Shown here in pieces: positions 42,957 to 50,884 of a DNA stretch of 64,000 nt. The stretch spans positions 1 to 64,000 of the forward strand of contig PHAN01000006.1 in NCBI GenBank assembly GCA_002841695.1. Direction: 5' to 3'. This DNA is from Elusimicrobia bacterium HGW-Elusimicrobia-1 (GTDB lineage Bacteria > Elusimicrobiota > Endomicrobiia > PHAN01). A program made the translations under genes and the position numbers. Within the stretch, counting starts at the first letter, position 1, and each line of letters starts with the position of its first letter. The notes below the pieces were generated by a model. The model was not told the origin of the DNA. It worked only from the letters and a program-made list of their open reading frames with translations, and did not search any database.

Positions 42957-43157
42957 ATGACCGCATACATATTCGGCAAACCGGCATACGTCTGGGGCGG
43001 CATTGTGATAGGAATTCTATTCGTCCTGACGATATTCACGGGTATTTTCATGGGCAGATTCGGCATAAAAATAAGGACTCACAAAATCCTCGCCGGAGCG
43101 ACCGCTGCAATGGCGGCTTTGCACGCCGCGGGAGGGTTATACGTTTGGTTTTTTTAA
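42957..43157 (+). CDS. small two-helix membrane protein, possible heme-binding partner
   Basis: The 66-residue protein has membrane segments at about 11-33 and 43-65. The second helix carries H42 and H56, 13 residues between them, a spacing seen in cytochrome b helices that hold two hemes. It follows the cytochrome b5-like gene by 16 bases. The link to heme is inference from histidine spacing and context. No family is recognised. Confidence 0.65.
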   Translation: MTAYIFGKPAYVWGGIVIGILFVLTIFTGIFMGRFGIKIRTHKILAGATAAMAALHAAGGLYVWFF

Positions 43158-43176
43158 ATAACGGAGGGTATGCTTT

Positions 43177-43656
43177 ATGCAGACGGTAAAAATCGACAAG
43201 ATAAAAGAGTTCGCCGAAGAAAAGCTCCTGAAGAAAGTTCCGCTCGAAACCGACAAGATAGTATTCAATAATTTTTTTCTCAAACCCGGACAGATTCTGC
43301 CGTTTCACAAACATCCGGCCACCGACGAACTTTTTTATATCGTCGAAGGCGCGGGGGAGTTTACCGTGGGCGATGAGCAGACGGCGGCCGGCCCCACAGC
43401 GGCCGTGTACGGCCCCGCGGGAGTTTATCACGGAGTGGTCAACTCGGGCGACAAGGATATGGTCATGATTTCCGTGCAGGGACCGAAGCCCGTGGAGACG
43501 ATTTTTAAGGAAAACGCCGCGATAATCTGCCCCGTATGCAAGCAGGAAGTCATCCTGAAAGACAACGCCAAAGAGGGCGATAAACTGGTATGCCCGCGCT
43601 GCCAGGCGAAATTGACCCTTAAAAAAGACGGGGCGAAATTCGTCGCCGTTCATTGA
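43177..43656 (+). CDS. cupin domain protein with C-terminal zinc ribbon
   Basis: The 159-residue protein has a single cupin barrel (about 25-110) with metal-ligand histidines in PFHKHPATDELFYIVEG and a later histidine in VYHGVVNSG. A zinc-ribbon-like end follows (CPVCKQEVIL and CPRCQAKL). The function is unknown; it could be a small oxygenase, isomerase or sensor. A GGAGG site lies upstream. The gene is next to heme, iron-sulfur and sulfur-transfer genes. Confidence 0.78.
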   Translation: MQTVKIDKIKEFAEEKLLKKVPLETDKIVFNNFFLKPGQILPFHKHPATDELFYIVEGAGEFTVGDEQTAAGPTAAVYGPAGVYHGVVNSGDKDMVMISVQGPKPVETIFKENAAIICPVCKQEVILKDNAKEGDKLVCPRCQAKLTLKKDGAKFVAVH

Positions 43657-43685
43657 ACCGCGAACCATCGCCGAGAGTGAAAATT

Positions 43686-44930
43686 ATGCCGCCTCCAAAA
43701 TCCGTATACCTCGACAACCAGTCGTGCACGCGGCCGGACGACCGCGTGATCGAAGCGATGCTGCCCTGCATCGGCGAGGCCTACGGCAATCCGCAAAGCA
43801 TTCACTCGCGCGGCGCGACGGCCAAAGACGCTCTCGACGAAGCCCGCCAAAAAACGGCGGCGTTCTTGAACGCTTCCCCCCGGGAAATAATCTTCGCGTC
43901 GTGCGGCTCGGAGGCGAATAATCTCGCCGTAAAAGGCACGATGGCAGCGCGAGCGAATGATGGCCGCCACATAATAGTTTCGGCGGTCGAACACTTTTCC
44001 GTGCTGCACGCGGCAAAACGTCTGGCAAAATCCGGAGTCGAGCTGACAGTAATCGGAGTCGATAAATACGGCACGGTAATGTTCGACGAACTCTCCGCCG
44101 CGATTCGGCCCGACACCATACTCGTCTCGATACAGCACGCCAATACGGAAGTCGGCACGGTGCAGCCGATAAAAAAAATATCGCAGATAGTGCGCTCCAA
44201 AAATCCTAAAACGACTATTCATACGGACGCCGTCGGCTCCGCCGGAGCGATTTCTCTTGACGTAAACGACCTCGGGGTCGATCTTATGACCATAGCGGCT
44301 TCCCAGTTCCACGGACCCAAAGGCGCCGCCGCGCTCTACGCCGCCAAGGCGGCGCGCCTGATTCCGCAAATCGACGGAGGGATTCAGGAGGATGGCCGTC
44401 GGGCCGGCACGGAAAATCTGGCCGCCATCGTCGGCATGGGCAAGGCCTGCCAGATAGCCGCGGCCGAACTCGCCGAAAATGTCAAGAAAATTACCGCTTT
44501 AAGAAATCGTCTGGCCGAAGGTGTAATATCCAAAATACCGCACGTTTATCTCAACGGACATCCGCACGAGCGTCTGCCGGGCAACGTCAACCTGTCGGTG
44601 GAGTTCATAGAGGGCGAGGGGATGCTGCTGTTACTGGACCAAAAAGGCATAGCGGCTTCGTCGGGCTCGGCGTGCACGTCGAAGGCGCTGAAACTTTCGC
44701 ACGTGCTCGAAGCCATGGGCATCGACGTGGCCGTGGCGCAGGGCTCGCTTCTTTTCTCTCTTTCCAAATACAATACCGCCGACGATATCGATTACGTCAT
44801 AGCCGAGCTGCCGCCCATAGTCGAGCGTCTGCGGTCGATGTCGCCGACTTACGCGCACTTCGTAAAAACCGGCGAGCGTATGAAAGTCGGGCCGGGCACG
44901 GACTACGAACATCACGGGCATAATCATTAA
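43686..44930 (+). CDS. IscS/NifS-like protein lacking the PLP lysine
   Basis: Aminotransferase-class-V protein, 414 residues, next to iscU. It keeps the overall IscS sequence: YLDNQSCTRPDD, SCGSEANNLAVKG, VEHFS, HTDAVGS, the catalytic-cysteine loop SSGSACTSKAL (C330) and a His-rich tail. The residue that normally binds pyridoxal phosphate is missing: SxHKxxGPKG reads ASQFHGPKG, with Q207 in place of lysine. The usual Gln after the PLP aspartate is glycine (DAVG). It may therefore lack cysteine desulfurase activity and work as an assembly partner, as I recall for the lysine-less Archaeoglobus IscS. The start at 43686 is preferred; an ATG/alternative start lies 33 bases upstream. Confidence 0.85.
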   Translation: MPPPKSVYLDNQSCTRPDDRVIEAMLPCIGEAYGNPQSIHSRGATAKDALDEARQKTAAFLNASPREIIFASCGSEANNLAVKGTMAARANDGRHIIVSAVEHFSVLHAAKRLAKSGVELTVIGVDKYGTVMFDELSAAIRPDTILVSIQHANTEVGTVQPIKKISQIVRSKNPKTTIHTDAVGSAGAISLDVNDLGVDLMTIAASQFHGPKGAAALYAAKAARLIPQIDGGIQEDGRRAGTENLAAIVGMGKACQIAAAELAENVKKITALRNRLAEGVISKIPHVYLNGHPHERLPGNVNLSVEFIEGEGMLLLLDQKGIAASSGSACTSKALKLSHVLEAMGIDVAVAQGSLLFSLSKYNTADDIDYVIAELPPIVERLRSMSPTYAHFVKTGERMKVGPGTDYEHHGHNH

Positions 44931-44956
44931 TTATTGAAATGTGACACGGAGGCAAA

Positions 44957-45337
44957 ATGCCGTTTTATTCCGAAAAAGTAATGGATCACTTCGCCAATCC
45001 CCGCAACGTCGGAGAGATAAAAGACGCCGACGGCGTGGGCGAAATAGGCAACCCCGTCTGCGGGGACATGATGACATTCTACGTAAAGGTAAAAGACGGA
45101 CGGCTGGAAGACGTGAAGTTCAAAACCTTCGGCTGCGGAGCCGCCATAGCGGTTTCATCTATGGTCTCGGAAATGGCAAAAGGCAAGTCCATCGACGAAG
45201 CCCTTAAAATCACCAACGCTTCCGTGGCGCTGGAACTCGGCGGACTGCCGCCCAATAAAATGCATTGCTCAAACCTCGGCGCCGACGCGCTCCGCAAGGC
45301 CATAGAGGATTATCTGACCAAAAAGGGGGACAAATGA
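44957..45337 (+). CDS. iscU: iron-sulfur cluster scaffold protein
   Basis: IscU/NifU-N type scaffold, 126 residues. The three cluster-binding cysteines are present in GNPVCGDMM, FGCGAAIA and KMHCSNLG, and the aspartate after the first cysteine is conserved. It follows the IscS-like gene by 26 bases and overlaps the next Cys-rich gene (ATGA). A working sulfur source must come from elsewhere if the IscS-like partner is inactive. Confidence 0.94.
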   Translation: MPFYSEKVMDHFANPRNVGEIKDADGVGEIGNPVCGDMMTFYVKVKDGRLEDVKFKTFGCGAAIAVSSMVSEMAKGKSIDEALKITNASVALELGGLPPNKMHCSNLGADALRKAIEDYLTKKGDK

Positions 45338-45522
45338 ACAAATCCTCCGATAAAGCGGCAAACAAATGCAAGTGTCCTTATTGCGACGAAGAACTCAAGT
45401 TTTCCTGTTTTGAACCGGCGTTTTGCGTGCCCTGCAAAGTCGAAATAGTCATCTGCGAAAAGTGCGGCCAAAGCATTAACGCGGCGCAAAAATCTTCGCA
45501 CACATGCAAGGAAAATAAATGA
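45334..45522 (+). CDS. small cysteine-rich zinc-ribbon-like protein
   Basis: The 62-residue protein has nine cysteines, in CKCPYCDEEL, FSCFEPAFCVPCK, ICEKCG and HTCKENK. It probably folds around one or two zinc ions or an iron-sulfur cluster. The start overlaps the iscU stop and the stop overlaps the DsrE-like gene, so it belongs to the sulfur operon. I do not recognise a named family. Confidence 0.75.
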   Translation: MNKSSDKAANKCKCPYCDEELKFSCFEPAFCVPCKVEIVICEKCGQSINAAQKSSHTCKENK

Positions 45523-46004
45523 ACGCCGAAGCCGCCAGACCCAAAATAACATTGATACTTTTTTCGGGCGAACTCGACAAAGCCATCGCCTGTTTCACGC
45601 TTGCCGCCACGGCGGCGGCCGGCGGGTTCGATGTTACGATATTCTTCACTTTCTGGGGCCTCAATGTCATCAAGAAAAAACGCTTCGCCGTCGGAAAATC
45701 CCAGAACCTGTTTCAGAAACTCTTCAATCTGATGAGCACGTCGCGCCTGCCTCTCTCAAAGTTGAATTTTTTTGGGGCAGGACCCGTCATGATGAAAATT
45801 TTGATGAAAAAAACCGGCGCGGCGCGCCTTGATGACCTTATAAAAACCGCGCGGGACCTTAAAGTAAAATTCATCGCCTGCACGACATCCTGCGGAGTGA
45901 TGGGCCTCGGCAAGGACGAGCTTTCAGGCGACGTCGACGAATTCGCCGGCGCGGCGACCTACCTGGCCGAAGCCAAAGGCGCCGGCATCAATCTTTTCAT
46001 CTAA
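45519..46004 (+). CDS. DsrE/DsrF-like sulfur-transfer family protein (DsrE2 type)
   Basis: The 161-residue protein has the DsrE-type alpha/beta fold: an N-terminal ITLILFSGELDKAIACFTLA, then DVTIFFTFWGLNVI typical of the DsrE2 group, and a C-terminal VKFIACTTSCGVMGL with conserved cysteines. It is predicted to carry persulfide sulfur. The nearby iscU and tusA support this. The first part is coupled to the Cys-rich gene, and the stop codon lies in the end of a 97-bp mini-element. Confidence 0.85.
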   Translation: MNAEAARPKITLILFSGELDKAIACFTLAATAAAGGFDVTIFFTFWGLNVIKKKRFAVGKSQNLFQKLFNLMSTSRLPLSKLNFFGAGPVMMKILMKKTGAARLDDLIKTARDLKVKFIACTTSCGVMGLGKDELSGDVDEFAGAATYLAEAKGAGINLFI

Positions 46005-46098
46005 TACAAACGCATTATGTAGCGCGACCTTTTAAGGTCGCCTTTTGCCCCGATAAATCGGGGCACTACATGTCAAAACAAATAATGCGATTGTATTA
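46002..46098. mobile_element. 97-bp mini-element with 17-bp terminal inverted repeats
   Basis: The left end TAATACAAACGCATTAT (46002-46018) and the inverted right end (46082-46098) match at 16 of 17 bases. Inside are the palindromes CGACCTTTTAAGGTCG and GCCCCGATAAATCGGGGC, bounded by TGTAG and CTACA. It begins with the stop codon of the DsrE-like gene. Too short to code; probably a non-autonomous insertion or REP-type element. Confidence 0.6.
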
Positions 46099-46140
46099 AA
46101 ATCAAAGAGCGTCAAATACCCGGCCAAACGGAGTAGCGCG

Positions 46141-46368
46141 ATGGAAGCGTCAAAAAAAATCGACTGCACCGGCCTTTTCTGTCCGATGCCCGTCGTAAAA
46201 ACCAAAATCGAACTTGAATCCCTAAAACCCGGCGAAGTCCTGGAAATCACCGCCGACGACCCCGGTTTCCAAAAAGATTTGCCGGCGTGGTGCTCAATGG
46301 CCGGCGAACAATGCCTCGGTGTATTCCTCGAAGGGAGTATCATCAAAGGTTACGTCAGAAAAAAATGA
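46141..46368 (+). CDS. tusA: TusA-family sulfur carrier
   Basis: Small persulfide carrier, 75 residues. The conserved sulfur-carrying cysteine is in the CPMPVVKTK motif (C14) and the helix-strand pattern continues with LKPGEVLEITADDPGFQKD. It sits in a cluster with iscU and a DsrE-like gene, which are common partners of TusA-like proteins in sulfur relay. Its stop overlaps the next start by ATGA. Confidence 0.93.
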   Translation: MEASKKIDCTGLFCPMPVVKTKIELESLKPGEVLEITADDPGFQKDLPAWCSMAGEQCLGVFLEGSIIKGYVRKK

Positions 46369-46856
46369 GCGCGAAAACCGCCGGAATATCGTCGGGATCA
46401 TATTCGCAAAAACGCGATTTTACGCGCACGCCGGAACCTGCCGGCGACGGACGGCGATTTGTCGTCGCCCGTCACAAAGATGCCTCTGCGGGAGGCGGAA
46501 TATTCGTGGTGCATAAACACGCGGCGTCTCATCTCCACTGGGATCTGCGGCTTGAAAACAACGGCGCGCTCGAGTCGTGGGCCGTGCCGAAAGAACCGCC
46601 CGTGGAACCGCTCGTCAAGCGTCTGGCGGTGCGCGTGGAAGATCATCCTCTGAGTTACGCATCCTTCGAGGGTACCATACCGGAAGGCAACTACGGCGCG
46701 GGCGCCGTCGAGATTTGGGACAAGGGAACATACGGCGCGATTAAACGCGAGGCGCGCGAAATATTAGTCGATTTCAAAGGCAAAAAACTCCGCGGCAACT
46801 ACGCTCTCATAAACACCGGCGGCAGAAACTGGCTTTTTTTTAAGAGGAAAATATGA
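46365..46856 (+). CDS. stand-alone LigD-type 3'-phosphoesterase domain protein
   Basis: The 163-residue protein matches the phosphoesterase module of DNA ligase D, which trims 3'-phosphates and ribonucleotides at broken ends. Conserved parts are FVVHKHAASHLHWDLRLE, ESWAVPKEPP, VEDHPLSYASFEG and IPEGNYGAGAVEIWD. No ligase or polymerase domain is attached and no Ku gene is in the window. The ATG overlaps the tusA stop; its stop overlaps trxB, so it is embedded in a redox operon. Confidence 0.9.
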   Translation: MSAKTAGISSGSYSQKRDFTRTPEPAGDGRRFVVARHKDASAGGGIFVVHKHAASHLHWDLRLENNGALESWAVPKEPPVEPLVKRLAVRVEDHPLSYASFEGTIPEGNYGAGAVEIWDKGTYGAIKREAREILVDFKGKKLRGNYALINTGGRNWLFFKRKI

Positions 46857-47866
46857 GCGAACTTGAATTTTTTCTCGACGACAAAGATAATGCGGCTCCC
46901 AAACCGTCCGCGTCGTGTCCGGCGGCGTCTCTTAAACCCGCCGACGCCGGCAAACTCTACGACCTGGCCATACTCGGCGCGGGCCCGGCGGGAATGACCG
47001 CGGCGGTTTACGCGTCGCGCAAAATGCTCGACGCCGTACTTATAACAAAAGACATCGGCGGCCAGCCGTTGCTGACGGCTAAAATCGAAAACTATATGGG
47101 CTACCAATACATATCGGGAAAATCGCTCATAGAAAAATTCGACGAGCAAGTCAGAAAATTCCCGATAGCCGTCGTGGAAAACGACGGCGCGGCCTCGATA
47201 AAAAAAGAGCCGGACGGATTCTCCGTCGCGACGGAAAGCGGCAAGAACTTCCGCGCGCGCTCTCTGGTGATTACATCCGGAAAGCGCTCAAGAGAACTCG
47301 GGGTGCCCGGCGAGAGAAAGCTGGTCGGAAAAGGCGTGGCGTACTGCTCCACCTGCGACGCGCCGCTTTTCGGCGGCAAGGACGTAGTCGTCGTCGGCGG
47401 CGGAAACTCGGCGCTTACGGCCGTTAACGACTTGCTGAAAGTCGCGCGGAAAATATATCTCGTCAACAATCTGCCGGAACTGACCGGAGACCCCGTGCTG
47501 CGCGGCAAGGTTGAAACTCCGAAAGTCGAAAAAATAATGCCGGCCTCGATTTCCGAAATCGTCGGCGAAAATACGGTCGAAGCCGTGAGCGTGAGAACAT
47601 CCGACGGAAATCTTCGACGGATAGAAGCGCAGGGAATATTCATAGAGATAGGCCTGGAGCCCAACAGCGCGTTTGCGGACGGCCTGCCGGAACTTAATTC
47701 CTCCGGCGAAATAAAAGTGGACTGCCGTTCGCGGACTTCCGTCGAGGGGATATTTGCCGCCGGAGACGTCACGGACGTGCCGGAGAAGCAAATTATCGTC
47801 GCCGCGGGCGAAGGCGCCAAGGCCGCCCTCGGCGCGTACAGATATCTGGTCGGACTGAAAAAATGA
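46853..47866 (+). CDS. trxB: thioredoxin reductase
   Basis: Flavoprotein that reduces thioredoxin-like proteins with NADPH, 337 residues. FAD-binding is LAILGAGPAGMTAAVYASRK, the redox-active disulfide is CSTC (VAYCSTCDAPLF) and the NADPH motif is VVVVGGGNSALTAV. The closing FAD motif is GIFAAGDVTD. An N-terminal extension of about 33 residues, Asp/Ala/Pro-rich, is unusual and may be a linker. The likely substrate is the thioredoxin-fold protein encoded 15 bases downstream. Confidence 0.94.
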   Translation: MSELEFFLDDKDNAAPKPSASCPAASLKPADAGKLYDLAILGAGPAGMTAAVYASRKMLDAVLITKDIGGQPLLTAKIENYMGYQYISGKSLIEKFDEQVRKFPIAVVENDGAASIKKEPDGFSVATESGKNFRARSLVITSGKRSRELGVPGERKLVGKGVAYCSTCDAPLFGGKDVVVVGGGNSALTAVNDLLKVARKIYLVNNLPELTGDPVLRGKVETPKVEKIMPASISEIVGENTVEAVSVRTSDGNLRRIEAQGIFIEIGLEPNSAFADGLPELNSSGEIKVDCRSRTSVEGIFAAGDVTDVPEKQIIVAAGEGAKAALGAYRYLVGLKK

Positions 47867-47881
47867 CGGGCTGGAGGGAAA

Positions 47882-48538
47882 ATGAGCATACTTTCAAGCG
47901 AAATACTTGAGCGGCTTAAAGACGAACTCTCGGGATTATCGTCGACGGTCAACATAGTATTTTTCGACGACCCCGACGGCAACTGCCGCCATTGCCGCGA
48001 AACTTCCGAATTCCTCGACGAGACAGCCAATGCCGCCGCCGGTAAAATAAACGTCCGCAAAATTGTGATAACGGACGACGCCGAGTCCGCCGGCAAATAC
48101 GAAGTTTTCGCCGCGCCGGCCATAATATTGCTTGACGCCGGCGGACGGGACCGGGGCATACGCTTTTTCGGAATTCCCGGCGGTCACGAGTTGGCTTCCT
48201 TTGTTGCGGCGGTAAAACTCGTTTCGGCGGGCGGAGCGGGACTTTCCGCCGAGACGGCAAAAGCCGTCGCGGAACTGCAAAAAACCGTCGACTTAAAAGT
48301 TTTCGTCACGCTGTCCTGTCCGTACTGCCCCGCCGCCGTGCAACTCGCCCACAAGTTCGCCTACGAGAGCGCGGGCAAGATTACGGCGTCCATGATTGAC
48401 GCCGCGGGTTTTATGAGTTTGTCCTCAAAACATTCCGTAATGAGAGTCCCGAAAATCGTAATCGCCGACAAGGACTCCGTCGAAGGCGCTCCCTCGGAGG
48501 CGGCTCTTTTGGAGCGCGTTAAAGCCGCGGCGCAATGA
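47882..48538 (+). CDS. two-domain thioredoxin-fold protein (PDO/glutaredoxin-like)
   Basis: The 218-residue protein has two thioredoxin folds. The first has CRHC (about 35-38) and the cis-proline FAAPAI. The second has CPYC (SCPYCPAAV, about 145-148) and the cis-proline MRVPKI. This is the layout of archaeal protein disulfide oxidoreductases and AhpF-like N-terminal domains. Placed after trxB, it is probably its redox partner. Cytoplasmic, no signal peptide. Confidence 0.86.
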   Translation: MSILSSEILERLKDELSGLSSTVNIVFFDDPDGNCRHCRETSEFLDETANAAAGKINVRKIVITDDAESAGKYEVFAAPAIILLDAGGRDRGIRFFGIPGGHELASFVAAVKLVSAGGAGLSAETAKAVAELQKTVDLKVFVTLSCPYCPAAVQLAHKFAYESAGKITASMIDAAGFMSLSSKHSVMRVPKIVIADKDSVEGAPSEAALLERVKAAAQ

Positions 48539-49068
48539 TGTCTAAAAATATCATAATAGCCGGCAATCACGGAGCCGGCAAAACCACGCTTGTAAAATCC
48601 CTGGCCGCGGCTTATCCGGATTTCTTCGGCGGGTTTTACACGCAAGAGACGCCGGGAAACGTTTTGATAATAAAAACTCTCGACGGCGTAGAAAGAGTGT
48701 TTGCCTCAAAAAATGCCGCCGACCTCGCGGGCGGCAGGATCGCAAAATTCAAAAAATATCGAGTTGATTTGGACGCTCTGGAAGACGTCGCCATACCGGC
48801 GGCCGACGAGAGCGTAAGGTCAAAAAAAATAACCATTCTCGACGAGATAGGTTCGATGGACGTGCTCTGCGAGGCCTTCCGCGTCGACATACTCCGCTGG
48901 CTCGCGTCCGATTCCGGCCTGATGCTGGCCACGATATTGCCCAAGTCCCGCCTGTTTACCGACGACATAGCAAAACGCCCCGACTGCGCCGCGCTTTATC
49001 TTACCCGTCACAATTTCCCAAAAGTCCGCGCGGAAGCCGCGCGGCTTCTGGGCCTGCCGCGCCGCTGA
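48535..49068 (+). CDS. P-loop nucleoside triphosphatase, THEP1-like
   Basis: The 177-residue P-loop protein has Walker A GNHGAGKTTLVKSL at about 9-22 and Walker B ITILDEIGSMDVL at about 98-110, followed by LATILPK. The layout resembles the THEP1/NTPase_1 family, which hydrolyses nucleoside triphosphates; its physiological role is unclear. The start overlaps the thioredoxin-fold gene by ATGA. Confidence 0.8.
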   Translation: MMSKNIIIAGNHGAGKTTLVKSLAAAYPDFFGGFYTQETPGNVLIIKTLDGVERVFASKNAADLAGGRIAKFKKYRVDLDALEDVAIPAADESVRSKKITILDEIGSMDVLCEAFRVDILRWLASDSGLMLATILPKSRLFTDDIAKRPDCAALYLTRHNFPKVRAEAARLLGLPRR

Positions 49069-49116
49069 GCACTATCAAAATATCCCGCATTTTTTGTATA
49101 CTACGCGCTATAGATT

Positions 49117-49518
49117 ATGAGAAAAATACATACGACAAAATCCGCCTGCGCCGCGCCCGTGTTTAACCGCATAACGCCCGGTCTTATGCGCGCCATGCCG
49201 TACGAGGGCGGACGGAAAAAAATCGATATCCTCATCGAAACTCCGGAGTTTACCTGCCTTTGTCCGTGGTCGGGGCTTCCCGATTTCGCGCATTTGGCCG
49301 TAAGATACGTGCCCGATACAAAAGTGGCGGAACTTAAGGCCTTCAAGTTTTACATACAGTCCTACCGTATGGTCGGAATTCTGCACGAAGACGCCGCCAA
49401 TCGAATCTGCGACGACCTGGCCGCGGCTGTCCGTCCGCGCGAATTGACGGTGGAAATTACGTTCAACCTTCGCGGCGGGATAAAAACAACCGTGACGAGA
49501 CAATACCGCAAAAAATAA
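49117..49518 (+). CDS. queF: NADPH-dependent 7-cyano-7-deazaguanine (preQ0) reductase
   Basis: Reduces preQ0 to preQ1 in queuosine synthesis. The 133-residue protein is the short, single-domain type. The signature EFTCLCPWSGLPDFAHL holds the catalytic cysteine and aspartate, and LKAFKFYIQSYRMVGILHEDAANRI follows the family pattern in two parts. A TATACT -10-like sequence lies about 20 bases upstream. Other queuosine genes are not in the window. murC begins two bases after it. Confidence 0.93.
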   Translation: MRKIHTTKSACAAPVFNRITPGLMRAMPYEGGRKKIDILIETPEFTCLCPWSGLPDFAHLAVRYVPDTKVAELKAFKFYIQSYRMVGILHEDAANRICDDLAAAVRPRELTVEITFNLRGGIKTTVTRQYRKK

Positions 49519-49519
49519 A

Positions 49520-50884
49520 ATGTTCGACCACATAAAAAGAATCCACTTCGTCGGGATAGGCGGCTCGGGGATGTCGGGCATCGCCGAAGTTCTTCTGAAT
49601 CTCGGCTACCGCGTATCCGGCTCCGACCTTAAAAAATCAGAAACGACCGAGCGCCTCTCAAAACTCGGCGCGAAATTTTCCGTGGGTCACCGCGCGGCTA
49701 ATCTTGCCGGAGCCGACGTCGTCGTGACGTCCACGGCCGTGCGCCGGGACAATCCCGAAGTCGCGGAGGCGGGACGCCGTAAAATTCCCGTTATCCCGCG
49801 CATCGAAATGCTTGCCGAAATAGCCCGCCTCAAATATACCATAGCCGTCGCCGGAACTCACGGAAAAACCACCACGACTTCTCTTACATCTCTTATACTT
49901 ACCGAAGGCGGGCTCGACCCGACGGTGGTAGTCGGCGGGCGTCTGAAAAATATATCCGGCGGCGCAAGATTGGGCAAGGGAAAATATCTTGTCGCCGAAG
50001 CGGACGAATCCGACGGCTCGTTTCTGAAACTTTCGCCGGCGCTCTCCATAGTAACCAACATCGACGACGACCATCTGGATTATTACGGCACTATGGAAAC
50101 GCTTAAAAAATCATTTCTGGACTTCATCAATAAAGTGCCTTTTTACGGCTGCGCGATACTATGCGCCGACGACAAAAACATCCGCGAACTCATACCGTCG
50201 GTCAACAGGAGATACGCCACGTACGGTTTCGGCAAGGGTTTGGATTACACCGTGTCAAATTTCCGAAGCGACGCGGCGAACACCTCGTTCGTTATTTCAA
50301 AGGGATCTAAAACCGTAGGCAGAATAACGTGGGGCGTTCCGGGACGGCACAACGCCCTTAACGCGGCGGCGGCGGCGGTTTGCGGTATGGAACTCGATAT
50401 TCCATTTTCTAAAATAAAAACGGCGCTCGCGTCTTTCGGCGGCGTCGCGCGGCGTCTTGAAACGAAATATCGCCGCAGCGGGATCGTCATCATCGACGAC
50501 TACGGACATCATCCCACGGAAATAAAAGCCACACTGTCCGCCGTGAAAGAACGCTGGCGTCCGAAACGCCTGATGGTAATTTTCCAGCCGCACCGCTACA
50601 GCCGCACGAAACTCCTGTACAAAAATCTGGCGCGGTCGCTTTCCGCCGCCGACGAAATTTTCCTGATGCCGGTATATCCGGCGGGGGAAAAGCCGATTGC
50701 CGGAGTAACAAGCCGCCTTATAAAAAAAGAAATCGAAGCCGCCGGCGGCGCGGCGGAGTATTTTTCGTCCGGCGACTGTCCGTCTCTGGCCGCGCGTCTG
50801 AAAGAAGGTGATGTGGTGGTGACTCTCGGCGCGGGAGATGTAACCGCGATATCGGGCATATTATCGGAGGCCGCCGGACGGTGA
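49520..50884 (+). CDS. murC: UDP-N-acetylmuramate--L-alanine ligase
   Basis: Adds L-alanine to UDP-MurNAc in peptidoglycan synthesis. The 454-residue protein begins with IHFVGIGGSGMSGIAEVL, has the P-loop AVAGTHGKTTTTSL at about 111-124, and the C-terminal-domain motif DDYGHHPTEIKATL. It is the first of a murC-murB-ddl-ftsQ-ftsA-ftsZ cluster. The stop overlaps the murB GTG start (GTGA). murG, often upstream, is absent here. Confidence 0.97.
   Translation: MFDHIKRIHFVGIGGSGMSGIAEVLLNLGYRVSGSDLKKSETTERLSKLGAKFSVGHRAANLAGADVVVTSTAVRRDNPEVAEAGRRKIPVIPRIEMLAEIARLKYTIAVAGTHGKTTTTSLTSLILTEGGLDPTVVVGGRLKNISGGARLGKGKYLVAEADESDGSFLKLSPALSIVTNIDDDHLDYYGTMETLKKSFLDFINKVPFYGCAILCADDKNIRELIPSVNRRYATYGFGKGLDYTVSNFRSDAANTSFVISKGSKTVGRITWGVPGRHNALNAAAAAVCGMELDIPFSKIKTALASFGGVARRLETKYRRSGIVIIDDYGHHPTEIKATLSAVKERWRPKRLMVIFQPHRYSRTKLLYKNLARSLSAADEIFLMPVYPAGEKPIAGVTSRLIKKEIEAAGGAAEYFSSGDCPSLAARLKEGDVVVTLGAGDVTAISGILSEAAGR

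Noticed and set aside
46287-46364. Upstream extension of the phosphoesterase-domain gene
   Set aside because: It overlaps tusA out of frame; the ATG at 46365 overlaps the tusA stop as ATGA and begins a sensible protein.
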